Shown: one piece after another, positions 46,501 through 53,640 of the stretch
How positions within the stretch are numbered: position 1 is the stretch's first letter
How the letters are laid out: every line of letters begins with the position of its first letter
DNA from: Microcebus murinus
Taxonomy: Eukaryota > Chordata > Mammalia > Primates > Cheirogaleidae
Length of the DNA: 64,000 nucleotides
NCBI RefSeq assembly: GCF_040939455.1
Contig: NC_134120.1
Location: 15,304,501 to 15,368,500, forward strand
Reading direction: 5' to 3'
Position numbers and translations under genes: made by a program
The notes under the pieces: generated by a model
Databases searched by the model: none
What the model saw: the letters and a program-made list of their open reading frames with translations, nothing else
What the model was told of the DNA's origin: nothing

Positions 46501-47298
46501 TGAGGTCCTCCCAGAGAGGAGTGAAAAATCAACCCCAGCTGCCCAAAGACCCTAATTGCCTCCTATATCCATGGTGCAGACAAAATGATGGAATCTGAGA
46601 ATGAACTTAGCTAAGACTTCTGGAATCCCTTTTGGAACGCTGGTTCAGTCCACGATGATCGAGCATACTTGTGAGCTCTCTAGGCACAAGGAGCATTGCT
46701 TAGCCCCGACCAACGGTTAGGCGAAATCTGCTTTGGGAAGCATAGCTGGACAGCTCCCATTGTCAGAAAGTTCCCTTTCGCCTGCCTTTCTGCCACTTCC
46801 ACCCGCGGGCAGTCAGGCCTCTCAAGCCTCACAGAGATATCTGTTCCCTCTTCACCGGGTGGCCCTTCAAATACGTGCAGACAGCTGTCACTCACGCTAG
46901 AGTCATCTCTCCTACAAATTGGCTGTGGTTTTCTAATGCACAGGGTTTCTTCGATTCTTTTCCCCTCCTGGCCATCCTCCCCTACTTGTGATCTTGTCAG
47001 TGCAAGAGAGCGCGCACACACACGCCCACACGTGGGTCTGGGAGGATTTGCACCCAGGGCCTCTGAGAGCCCAGCGCCAGAGCCTCGGGTCGCTACCGGG
47101 CAGCAGTCACCAGGAGCTGCCCTTGCCGAATCCCTACCCAGGAAACCCTGACTCCCCGCAAGCACAGCCGGCGCCGGCCCCCCGGAGCGCTCCCCACCCG
47201 GTCTCGGTTACCTGGCGCTTGTTCATCTTCCTCAGATCCCCGAAGATGTCCAAGCCGGACGCTGGGAGATGCGTCCCCACGGCGCCCGCGCGTACCAT
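31273..47298 (-). CDS. SEC11C: SEC11C, signal peptidase complex catalytic subunit (6 coding exons)
   Basis: This gene encodes a catalytic subunit of the ER signal peptidase complex, which cleaves N-terminal signal peptides from proteins entering the secretory pathway. The CDS joins, in transcript order, 47298-47212, 39980-39871, 36755-36606, 33737-33618, 31973-31916 and 31326-31273. That totals 579 bases, or 192 residues plus stop. All junctions are GT/AG and phases agree. The protein has a short cytosolic N-terminus, a membrane helix at about residues 34-56, the SGSMEP motif with catalytic Ser68, His108 in the IVHRV motif, Asp134 in the NNEVDDRG motif, and a hydrophobic C-terminus ending KRES. 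Residues such as [20 protein letters not shown] and the MVRAGAVG N-terminus separate it from the paralogue SEC11A. Family role and catalytic residues are established knowledge; the exon structure is read directly here. No break or missing key residue was seen. Confidence 0.97.
31327..31915 (-). other. SEC11C intron 5 with L1-type 3' fragment and two palindromes
   Basis: This is the shortest intron, 589 bases. It contains a plus-strand old L1-like 3' tail at about 31550-31670, recognised by a run typical of L1M ends (Gly/Thr-rich 'TTTTCCATAATAAAAAG' type). It also holds a 14-base palindrome at 31697-31710 and a 20-base palindrome at 31781-31800. Confidence 0.6.
31916..31973 (-). CDS. SEC11C: SEC11C coding exon 5
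   Basis: This 58-base exon completes Gly156 and encodes [19 protein letters not shown] (residues 157-175). The acceptor is AATTTAG| and the donor TTCAAG|GTAGGA. The polypyrimidine tract before the acceptor is poor but AG-exclusive near the junction. Confidence 0.94.
31974..33617 (-). other. SEC11C intron 4
   Basis: This intron is 1,644 bases of AT-rich sequence. About 32980-33400 resembles the 3' part of an old L1M/L1ME element on the plus strand: it translates to degenerate ORF2-end sequence and reads 'AAATGTCCATCCA' and 'GTGGTTATCTCTGGGAGG'. I see no other gene in it. Confidence 0.5.
33618..33737 (-). CDS. SEC11C: SEC11C coding exon 4 (catalytic Asp)
   Basis: This 120-base exon was located by translating the minus strand. 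It encodes [20 protein letters not shown] with Asp134, then [19 protein letters not shown]. The acceptor is TTTCCAG| and the donor AGAGG|GTGAGAA. It starts with the third base of Lys116 and ends with two bases of Gly156. Confidence 0.96.
35132..35820 (+). mobile_element. Outer Alu SINE (lemur type), split by a younger Alu
   Basis: The outer element starts at the Alu head (GGCCGGGTGCCGTGGCTCAC) and resumes after the inner copy at 35594. It contains the left arm, AT-rich linker with AAATAGAAAGAAATTAATTG, right arm and an A-rich tail. It is flanked by a 15-base target duplication: 35117-35131 and 35821-35835, which differ by one CpG-type change (CGCA versus CACA). It lies in SEC11C intron 3, antisense to the gene. 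Confidence 0.93.
35242..35580 (+). mobile_element. Inner Alu SINE inserted in the outer Alu
   Basis: This is a full-length dimeric Alu of 339 bases with a pure A tail. It interrupts the outer Alu left arm. The 13-base target AGAGCGAGACCCG is repeated exactly at 35229-35241 and 35581-35593. The perfect duplication and clean sequence make it younger than its host copy. Confidence 0.94.
36320..36510 (-). repeat. MIR SINE in SEC11C intron 3
   Basis: The stretch reads as the complement of MIR: 'TCATCCTGTGAGCTGTTGTGG', then the CAGAATGGGTTAAG and 'AGTCACCCAGTTAGTAAATGG' blocks that match the MIR core. It is diverged and has no visible target duplication. Confidence 0.65.
36606..36755 (-). CDS. SEC11C: SEC11C coding exon 3 (catalytic Ser and His)
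   Basis: This 150-base exon completes Ser66 and runs to the first two bases of Lys116. It carries [12 protein letters not shown] with nucleophile Ser68, and [13 protein letters not shown] with His108. The acceptor is CTTTCCAG| after a pyrimidine-rich run, and the donor is GAAAA|GTAAAG. Confidence 0.97.
36756..39870 (-). other. SEC11C intron 2
   Basis: This intron of about 3.1 kb contains a short hAT element (37140-37332), a MIR piece at about 38650-38740 (plus strand) and an unexplained 89-codon frame on the minus strand at 38206-38475. The rest of the intron shows no gene or repeat I can name. Confidence 0.6.
37140..37332 (+). mobile_element. Short non-autonomous hAT-like DNA transposon, copy B
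   Basis: This 193-base element begins CAGGCGTCCTCAAACT and ends in its inverted match AGTTTGAGGACCCCTG. It is flanked by an 8-base duplication, CTCTAGCC at 37132-37139 and CTCTAGGG at 37333-37340 (6 of 8 identical, with a T at position 2 as in hAT targets). It closely matches the copy at 18982-19178 throughout. The ends resemble the OC1 (OposCharlie1) family from memory. It is too short to code. Confidence 0.82.
39871..39980 (-). CDS. SEC11C: SEC11C coding exon 2
   Basis: This 110-base exon encodes residues 30-65 and the first two bases of Ser66. It contains the membrane anchor: [19 protein letters not shown] followed by the [10 protein letters not shown] stretch that leads into the catalytic serine box. 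The acceptor is TTCCAG| and the donor is CTGAG|GTGGGT. Confidence 0.96.
42008..42290 (+). repeat. Two MER20/MER5-like hAT remnants in tandem
   Basis: The first runs from CAGCAGTGGTTCTCAAACGT to about 42130 and ends in the inverted match TTTGAGAGCCCCTG. The second starts near 42137 with GGCTCTCAACTTTGGCTGCG and the 'AGAATCACCTGGGAAGC' core of MER20. Both are old, diverged non-autonomous elements. Confidence 0.65.
42600..43380 (+). repeat. L2 LINE 3' region interrupted by a hAT-like element
   Basis: 42600-42960 has the L2 pattern of 'CCTCTAAGGCCCTGTCTGATCT' type text, and 43250-43380 is the L2 3' end (ACTGTAAGTTCC, then TGTTGAATAAATA). Between them, about 42965-43145 is a separate element that reads 'GCCAGATAGTAAATATTTTAG' and 'CCAATAAAACTTTATTTG'. 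I recognise that as a MER-type hAT fragment. The order implies it inserted into an older L2. Confidence 0.6.
43551..43610 (+). repeat. (CT)n-(CCTT)n-(CCCT)n microsatellite
   Basis: About 30 bases of pure CT grade into CCTT and CCCT units. On the SEC11C strand this is a purine tract. It has no coding content. Confidence 0.9.
43640..44150 (+). repeat. Old L1 3' region
   Basis: The text follows a degenerate L1 ORF2 end and 3' UTR: 'GCAATTTGGCATTAGTATCAA', 'AGTAATCCTACTTCTAGCAAT', 'AACAATAGAGGAATGACTGG' and the TTGAATTTTCTTCTTTAAATT tail region. It is strongly decayed. Confidence 0.55.
47212..47298 (-). CDS. SEC11C: SEC11C coding exon 1
   Basis: This exon encodes residues 1-29, from MVRAGAVG to MNKRQ, and ends in phase 0 at CAG|GTAACC. 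The ATG at 47298-47296 has a strong Kozak context (GCC before, G after) and matches the known SEC11C N-terminus. The frame stays open upstream to another ATG at 47460, which would add 54 residues. That start is less likely because its context is poorer and it lies upstream of promoter-type motifs. Confidence 0.96.
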
Positions 47299-47424
47299 GG
47301 CAGCGTCTCTGGGGACCCAGGTGGCCCGCCAGCTCCGGGTGTCACAGACAGCTGCGGAGCACCGGCCGGGCTCCCGCCCACCAGTCCCGCGTCCTTGCGG
47401 GCCACGTGACTGCGATTCGCTTGA

Positions 47425-47445
47425 GCTTCTGGGACTCGTAGTCCC
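47425..47445 (-). promoter_or_regulatory. ZNF143/THAP11-type promoter motif (minus)
   Basis: The minus strand reads GACTACGAGTCCCAGAAGC. This matches the ACTACAATTCCCAGAATGC-type element that binds ZNF143 in many housekeeping promoters. It lies about 130 bases upstream of the SEC11C ATG. Confidence 0.7.
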
Positions 47446-47491
47446 GCGAGTGTTGGCCATCAGTCAGCCAGGGAGGAGCCTAGTTAAAGAA

Positions 47492-47512
47492 AACTACCAC
47501 TCCCAGAATGCC
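47492..47512 (+). promoter_or_regulatory. ZNF143/THAP11-type promoter motif (plus)
   Basis: The plus strand reads ACTACCACTCCCAGAATGCC, a close match to the same consensus. It points the opposite way from the motif at 47425-47445 and is about 50 bases away. The pairing suits a divergent promoter. Confidence 0.75.
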
Positions 47513-47753
47513 GAGGGGCGAGAGTCTCGGCCAGTGAAGACCCAGGGCTCTCAGGGAGGACAGCGTCGGGGCTCAGGGGCCTCATTCGACCCTTCGGAGC
47601 GAACCTGGGGCAGCGGGTGATCCTGCAGGTCTCGGGGGCAACTCGGGTAAGTGACCACTCAAGAGGAACTGAATTTCCCGACTGTGGTCAGGCGCCATGA
47701 GGACACCTAAAGCTCTCTCGCAATCAGCTAACCGTGGTACTTGGCCATTGGAT

Positions 47754-47880
47754 GACTGCGAAGGGAAGGCGGTGCTTCTGCACTGTGGGCGGGCTGTGCA
47801 GATGGGCGGGGTCTAAATATGTGCAGGGCATGTGAGCGGGGCTTGGAAGAGGCGGGACTTTTGGCGCCTCTGGGTTCAGT
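47754..47880 (+). promoter_or_regulatory. Upstream GC-box and E2F-like cluster
   Basis: Several GC-box cores (GGGCGGG, GGGCGGGG, GGCGGG) lie between 47780 and 47857, followed by TTTTGGCGCC at 47859-47868, a close E2F-type match. It lies about 450-570 bases upstream of the SEC11C ATG. It may be an upstream part of the SEC11C promoter or drive a divergent transcript. Confidence 0.5.
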
Positions 47881-47944
47881 GCTCTGAAGACTTGTAGCAC
47901 TTGAATGCTAGGAAGCATCTTGGATGAATAAATAACCACCTAAT

Positions 47945-48060
47945 TTTATACACAGGGAATCAGAGGCCCAGAAAGGGTCATTGGCATGGCAAAGATTAAG
48001 TGGTAGAGTCTGGAATAGAACTCAAATTTTGAAACTTCCAAGTCCTGGATTAACACAGTC
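47945..48060 (-). repeat. MIR SINE
   Basis: A MIR complement: CAGAGGCCCAGAAAGGGTCA and 'AGTGGTAGAGTCTGGAATAG'. Confidence 0.55.
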
Positions 48061-48079
48061 CTAATCTTAGATTACCTTT

Positions 48080-48195
48080 GGGTCATTCACTCACTAATTT
48101 ATGGATTCTTTATTTCAATCATTTATCCATAAATCTTTATGGAGCACCTACTATGTGATTGGTCTTGTTCTAGGCACTCGAGAAACACCAGTGAA
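48080..48195 (-). repeat. L2-like 3' end
   Basis: The complement of an L2 end, with 'GAGCACCTACTATGTGATTGG' and TTCTAGGCACTCG. Confidence 0.5.
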
Positions 48196-51100
48196 CAACT
48201 GTCAACCTAAAAATCTCACAATTTATAAATTTAGAATGAAGAACTTTATTTCTTCTAGAGGGCTACAGCCTGCTGGGAAGTGTGGCCTCTGGCAAAGACC
48301 AGAAACAAGCACTTCTAAGGAGGAGAGGATGGGGCAGGGATTCACGCTAAACAGGCTGGTCAACTATACATATTCAACAGGTTATAGGAGAATCTATGAA
48401 TATTCATGAGTGCGGTCCTGTCGCCTGTGTATTGAACAAACATGCATGTAACATACGATCCATGTTCACCTGGGGGTGGAAACTTAACATCTAAATGCGT
48501 TACCATTAGGCCCTGTGTGTCAAAAGGTCTTTTCAGGACACAAAGGCTCTCAAGGGCTCGGCCTCTGTAAAACTGTCCAGAACCAGTCTATGGTTGGTGA
48601 TCTTTCTATCAGAAGAAAGTTACTGAAAACTGTAGTCCAATCAAAGCTGTAGCTATGGCTTGTGGAACAGGGGATCAGTTAGTCAGCATCTGGTGGTGCA
48701 TGAGCTGCATTTATTTTAACCTTGTTTATCTGAAGGCCAGTGCTTGTTTAGCTGCTTGAGAAAAAGAAAAATATTGTGGCAGTTGGAACACAGTTTATTC
48801 TTTACGTGGTCTTCTAATTGGCCTATTTCCTGCAAAGACCCCTGAAAAGGAGCAGAGTTGAATTACTATTGGCTCTACTGCCAATGTCGGGGGAGATCTA
48901 GTTTAACTATCGTTAGAAATCAAGGATTCCTCTCCTTGCTTAGGTCCTCATCATCATAGGGTTTTCTTTGATTTATTATAATATATATTTTAAACCAAAG
49001 CATAGTATTGCTTTATTTCTCCCTTTCCCATGGAAAAATAAACATACTAATTTTCCTTATGAAATTCCATAAATACAGGCTGACACCACACATCCTTTCT
49101 TTAGAATTACCAGATACCTGCCCTCCCCTCGGGTGAGATCATCAGAAATAAAACTTTAAGAAGTCTCTCATACAACAAATTGACTCACTTCCTTATTTAT
49201 TAAATTATTTGCTCCAGCGGCTACCAGGATTCCAGAGGTGAATAAAACATGATTCTTAGATCCATTGGAAGCTGTAAGTGTGCAGTGTAACTCCTGTCAC
49301 CATGTAATAGGTAAATTAGGTAGGCCATAAGCAAAGGTGTGCACTCTAGTTTAGAAACCCTTTTGCATACCAGGGTGGCCCTTATGAGGTGGGTACATAA
49401 TTACTACACAGGAAATGCCAACTGATATTTTTTGCATATTTATTTTGTATTAAGTGCATCTTGTATTTATTATAAATTTCATTCCTTCAAGAAAACCTAT
49501 GTTATAGAAAATGAGAAATAATTCTTAGAGATGATAAGCAAAGTACCTAATGTCACAGGGCTAAGAGATGACAGAGCCACAACTTGAATCCGGGTCTGCC
49601 AGATCCAAACTCACTGTCAACTGCTACACCACACGCAGCCTCTCCTCATTTCTTTCCTGCCCTTTGAAGCCACGGGGACTGCGGAAGCAGACCCAACCTC
49701 AGGATGGGAGTTTCAACTTCTGGTTTGTAAATTCAGGTTACTGTCTACAGGCTGAGGGCAGTGGGCACCCACAGCAGCTCCCAGTCACAAACTCTGCAAA
49801 GTCTCGGGGATCCTGGTCTGCTTGTGCATGTTGAAGAGAGAGGTCGGACTCATTCTTAAGTGTAGCACAAATAGGATGACATCTGATGAATGACTTGGAA
49901 TTTGATCAGCCCTAGCAAAAACGCTGGACACTGTCTGGGTAGGAAGGAGGCACGTCATCTCAAATCTGAGTCAGAGGCACCTGGTTAATGGTGCTAGACA
50001 CCAACTTTCTGAGTCACTCTCTGCCTTCTCTGCCTTTTGCGTCTGTAGAAGGATATGCCTCAGGAGAACCACGCTGTTACTCAGGGATGTCATAAGCAGA
50101 GGGTGGAAGTTTAGGCTGCCCCTCCCTCCTCCTCAATCCATCTCCCACTCTGCTGCCTAAGTGCTCTTGTCAAAACAAGCCATTTCTCAAACTACTACCC
50201 TCTAACACCCCATCTGCCTGTGACTGTTCTGATTACCTCCCTTTTCCTTGTAGTTGCTACAACCAGCCGTGAGGAATTTCATGCTAAGAAAAGTGTCAGG
50301 AATAATGAGAGAGACAGAAAGAGAGAGAGGTGTAGAAAGGAAGATGACATTCATTAACAAAAAATGCTCATTTCGATTCGATTTTATGTCCCGTGCTACT
50401 TGACAGGAAACAGTTAAGACCTTTTAAAATTTGGCTCCTAAGTTTAACTGAATCCTCTATTTTTAAAAATGCTAGGAAGACATTTTCTTATGTTCAATAC
50501 ATCAGTGAGACTCAATACTTTCCGCAGGAGTTTGGCAGATGTAGGAAGGCAATACTGTACAATGCTGACACCCTGGAACAAGACCCAGGAGATAAGGCTG
50601 TTCCCCTGGCTGTGCCCACACAGCAGGGTCACCTTGAGCCACCATCTTACTCCTTGGACCTCAGTTTCCTCACCTCTAGAAACAAAACTGTGGCCTCTAG
50701 TGTTCTGTGGCAAGTAGAAATTTCATAATCATGGCCTCTGGGGAACAAAAATGTAACTTTCTTTTCCTATAATTTAGAATAGTTATGTTATCGCCCTCCT
50801 CTGCCTGGTTTGCAGCAAATGAATATAACCATTTTCAGTTTTAAAACTGGGTCAATTTGAGATTATTTTCAAACTCCCTCCTAGCCCCACCCTCTTCTCC
50901 CTGGATGGCAAGTGAGTTTAAGGGAGATGTATGGTGACTTCAGGGGCAGCTCTTTGGATCTGCTTCTCCCTCTTGCTCTGTCACTCCTGTTCTAGCATCC
51001 TTTGGAGTGTAACCTGTCTTAAAGTGTGACCTCTCTTCCACAGCAACGCCCTCCGAATCATTGGCTTCTGTCCTCACTGCCCCACTGAAATGCCTGAGGT

Positions 51101-52660
51101 TCTGTCATGGCCACTGGTCCTCAGACCCACACGCGCCTTCAGTAGTCAGACCTGAAGGCCCAGGCATCTTTGAGTCTGCCAGTCCACTCTCTTGGCTAAC
51201 TTTGTGAGCCCATCTCTATTCTTACCCTACACTGTTGTGACTCAGGGAACACCGGCAAGACTGTTGACACTCAGAGGCACAGATGACACACTTCTATTCT
51301 GGAATTATCAATCTTAAAAAGGACAGGTATTTTTATACCTCGTTCCATCTTCAGGATTCAGCTGAAAGGGGGCAGATTCAAAGACAGCCCTTGTACTCTC
51401 TTCCGATTCTCATCTAACCTTCCTTCCCATGCCTCAGTTTAGGGAATTTTGAAAGGGGTTCAAAGAAAAATGGATTACTCTAGATATCTTCCCTATTTGT
51501 ATCTTCTTGATCTTACATTTGAATGGTGCCTTTGATCTTAGAAGTCAAGAATTCACCAAGTCAGGCCTTAATCTCAGACTCTGCAGAGACTCCTTTTCCC
51601 CATAGTGGGTAACTCACGCTTGGCTATCCATGCTGGGGCAAGAAGAGTCTTGGGGTTCAAGTGATGGTTAAAGAATAGACATGGATAAATGAAGCAAACC
51701 TATTAATACTACATATGACAGTGACAATTCTGTGACTGGGTGACTTGACTCTGTCTTAGAATTGAGTTAGACATCAATTCTAAGTTAAAAGTTGAGTTGA
51801 AAGAAACTAGCTTAAAAGACACACATTTATGACTCCTTACTACTTACATTGCTCTCAAACCTGGAGATTCAACCGTGTACAAGACAGACAAGGTACTGGC
51901 TTGTATGGTGCTTAGTATGGAGAGAGAGAGTAAAGAAGCAAACCAAAAAATTAGGATAATTTCAAACATTTATATTATTATAAATGATGAGAAGGAGCCA
52001 GCCATTCTGTGCCTTTGAGGAAGAGCATTCTGGGCAAAGGGATCAGCAAGTGTAAAGCCCTTCAGTGGAAAAGCCTGGAGTATAAAGATGTCATTTAGGA
52101 CTGTCTGTGAAAAATGGGTAAATGATCAGAACAGTAGAAACATGTTACTCACATTTTGAAATTGAGATAGAATGGTGAATTTCAATGAGGCTGGGTCCCT
52201 CAAAACTGAGATGATGGTAGGGAGATAGGAGCAATCAGATTGTCATTTGGTGATGTGCTTATTTGCATCATTTATTCAATTATTTATTCATCCATTTATT
52301 AAGCACTTATGCAGAGTTCTAGGGGTTACAAATGAAAAAAATTACAGTCTTGTCTCACCCAAAAGCTTACAAATCAAGGAAGGAATTGAGATATATGCAA
52401 ATAATTACAGTTCAGGTGCAATGTGTTAAACACATACCCACACACACAAATTTTCAGGGCACTAGAGTTGGTCTGGAGGAAACACAAACACAGATGTACT
52501 GAAAGAGAGCCAGCAGTCTGTAGGATTCTTAGCATTTGCTTTTCAAACTCAAGATTTTGGACTAAAAGAAGAAAAAAGCATTTCTCTCTTATGGTTTCTG
52601 GCTCTTGTCATCAAAAGTCCAAACTTTCAAGACTGTGGCCACTACTGGGAGTTTAAGAAT
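48196..52660. other. Upstream flank, no gene seen
   Basis: Unassigned intergenic DNA with MIR cores at about 49530-49620 and 50640-50690 (TCAGTTTCCTCACC), an L2/MIR-like piece near 52245-52330, and short open frames without motifs. No splice-supported gene could be assembled. Confidence 0.4.
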
Positions 52661-52664
52661 CTGT

Positions 52665-53425
52665 AGTAACTTGGATCTCTCCCAGGATGGTAGCATGAGG
52701 AACTCCATGGACGCAGTCCCCAGTGAAACAAGAAAAACTGGTGAAATTTATTAAAAACAACTGTTTAAAATCTCTGGAAATTGTCAAAAGTGCATACACC
52801 AAATGAAGAAACATTTATTCAAGAAAATCTGTTAAAGCTCAGTAAGAATACTGAGAGTTTGTGGTATTTGAGCCATACTCCAATCCCTCCCTCAACCCAC
52901 CCCTGGCTCCACTCAAGGTGGGTGTGGCCAAGAAGATGGAGCTCCCTCTCCTCACCCAATCAGAGATTGCCATATCTCACCAAGATGGGCTGGCCAACAG
53001 CATTTCTCATCCCCTCCAACTACAAGTTGAATGGCTAAATTTCTGATGTGTGCAACCAGGAAGTCTATGTCCCTTCATCCTTCCTCCATCAAGCTCCCAC
53101 TCATGGGCTAGAGCCTCTGCCCCAGGTACAGCAGGCCATCAACACTTGGTGCTAATCACCTTTGCCCCAGCTCACTGCTCAGGCAGTGGTTCTGAGGTCA
53201 GGGAGATAAGCCAAGAAGACAAGAGGCTACTATCCCTGCTCAGCTCCCTGAGTAGTAGGTCAGAGATTTTTGACAGGTGAAGTGAGGAAGTCCATGAAGA
53301 CAGAGACTCTGAAGCACTCTCCAAAAGAACTGACTTTATTTGAAACAGAATGTGGGGAAGTTCAACCCTAAGTGTGCTCTTGAAAAAAAATATTCCTATT
53401 AATAGCAAAAAGCTAAACTGTTAGA
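52665..53425 (+). repeat. Probable old L1 5' region
   Basis: The start reads 'CAGGATGGTAGCATGAGGAAC' and 'GCAGTCCCCAGTGAAACAAG', followed by AAACTGGTGAAATTTATTAA and C-rich text. I associate that with the 5' part of old L1 elements. It is decayed and not certain. Confidence 0.4.
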
Positions 53426-53431
53426 CTAGTG

Positions 53432-53566
53432 TCTTAGTCTATTCATGCTGCTATAACAAAATACCTTAGACTGGGTAGTTTATGAAGAATAGAAATTTAT
53501 TTCTCACAGTTCTGGAGGCTAAGAAGTCCAAGATCAAGGTGCCAGTAGATTCAATGTCTAGGAAGG
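53432..53566 (-). mobile_element. Truncated MaLR LTR
   Basis: The complement of the LTR family also seen at 18825 and 61961: TGTCTTAGTCTATTCATGCT, 'ACTGGGTAGTTTATGAAG' and 'CACAGTTCTGGAGGCTAAG'. It stops in the middle of the LTR. An unrelated L1-tail-like text (ATCTCAATAAAGCTG) follows at about 53570-53640. Confidence 0.7.
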
Positions 53567-53640
53567 GCATTAAATTGCACCCTTTTAATGGGTGAATTTG
53601 TATGTTATGTGAAATGCATCTCAATAAAGCTGTTTCTTAA

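Larger units (their letters stand above)
39981..47211 (-). other. SEC11C intron 1
   Basis: This first intron is about 7.2 kb. It holds MER20/MER5-like hAT remnants (42008-42290), an L2 split by a further hAT-like element (42600-43380), a CT microsatellite (43551-43610) and a plus-strand old L1 3' piece (about 43640-44150). The segments 40050-42000 and 44200-46900 contain no gene I recognise and only short open frames. Confidence 0.6.
46900..47660. promoter_or_regulatory. CpG-rich SEC11C promoter region
   Basis: GC content and CpG density rise sharply here against an AT-rich background, covering exon 1 and the sequence upstream of it. There is no TATA box at a useful distance. The start of transcription probably lies between 47320 and 47445, given the exon-1 ATG at 47298 and the ZNF143-like sites at 47425-47445 and 47492-47512. 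An E-box (CACGTG) sits at 47403-47408. Boundaries are estimated by eye. Confidence 0.8.

Noticed and set aside
46680..47165. 161-codon minus-strand frame in the CpG island
   Set aside because: It lies in SEC11C intron 1 just after the exon 1 donor. High GC lengthens random frames, and the text has no known domain.
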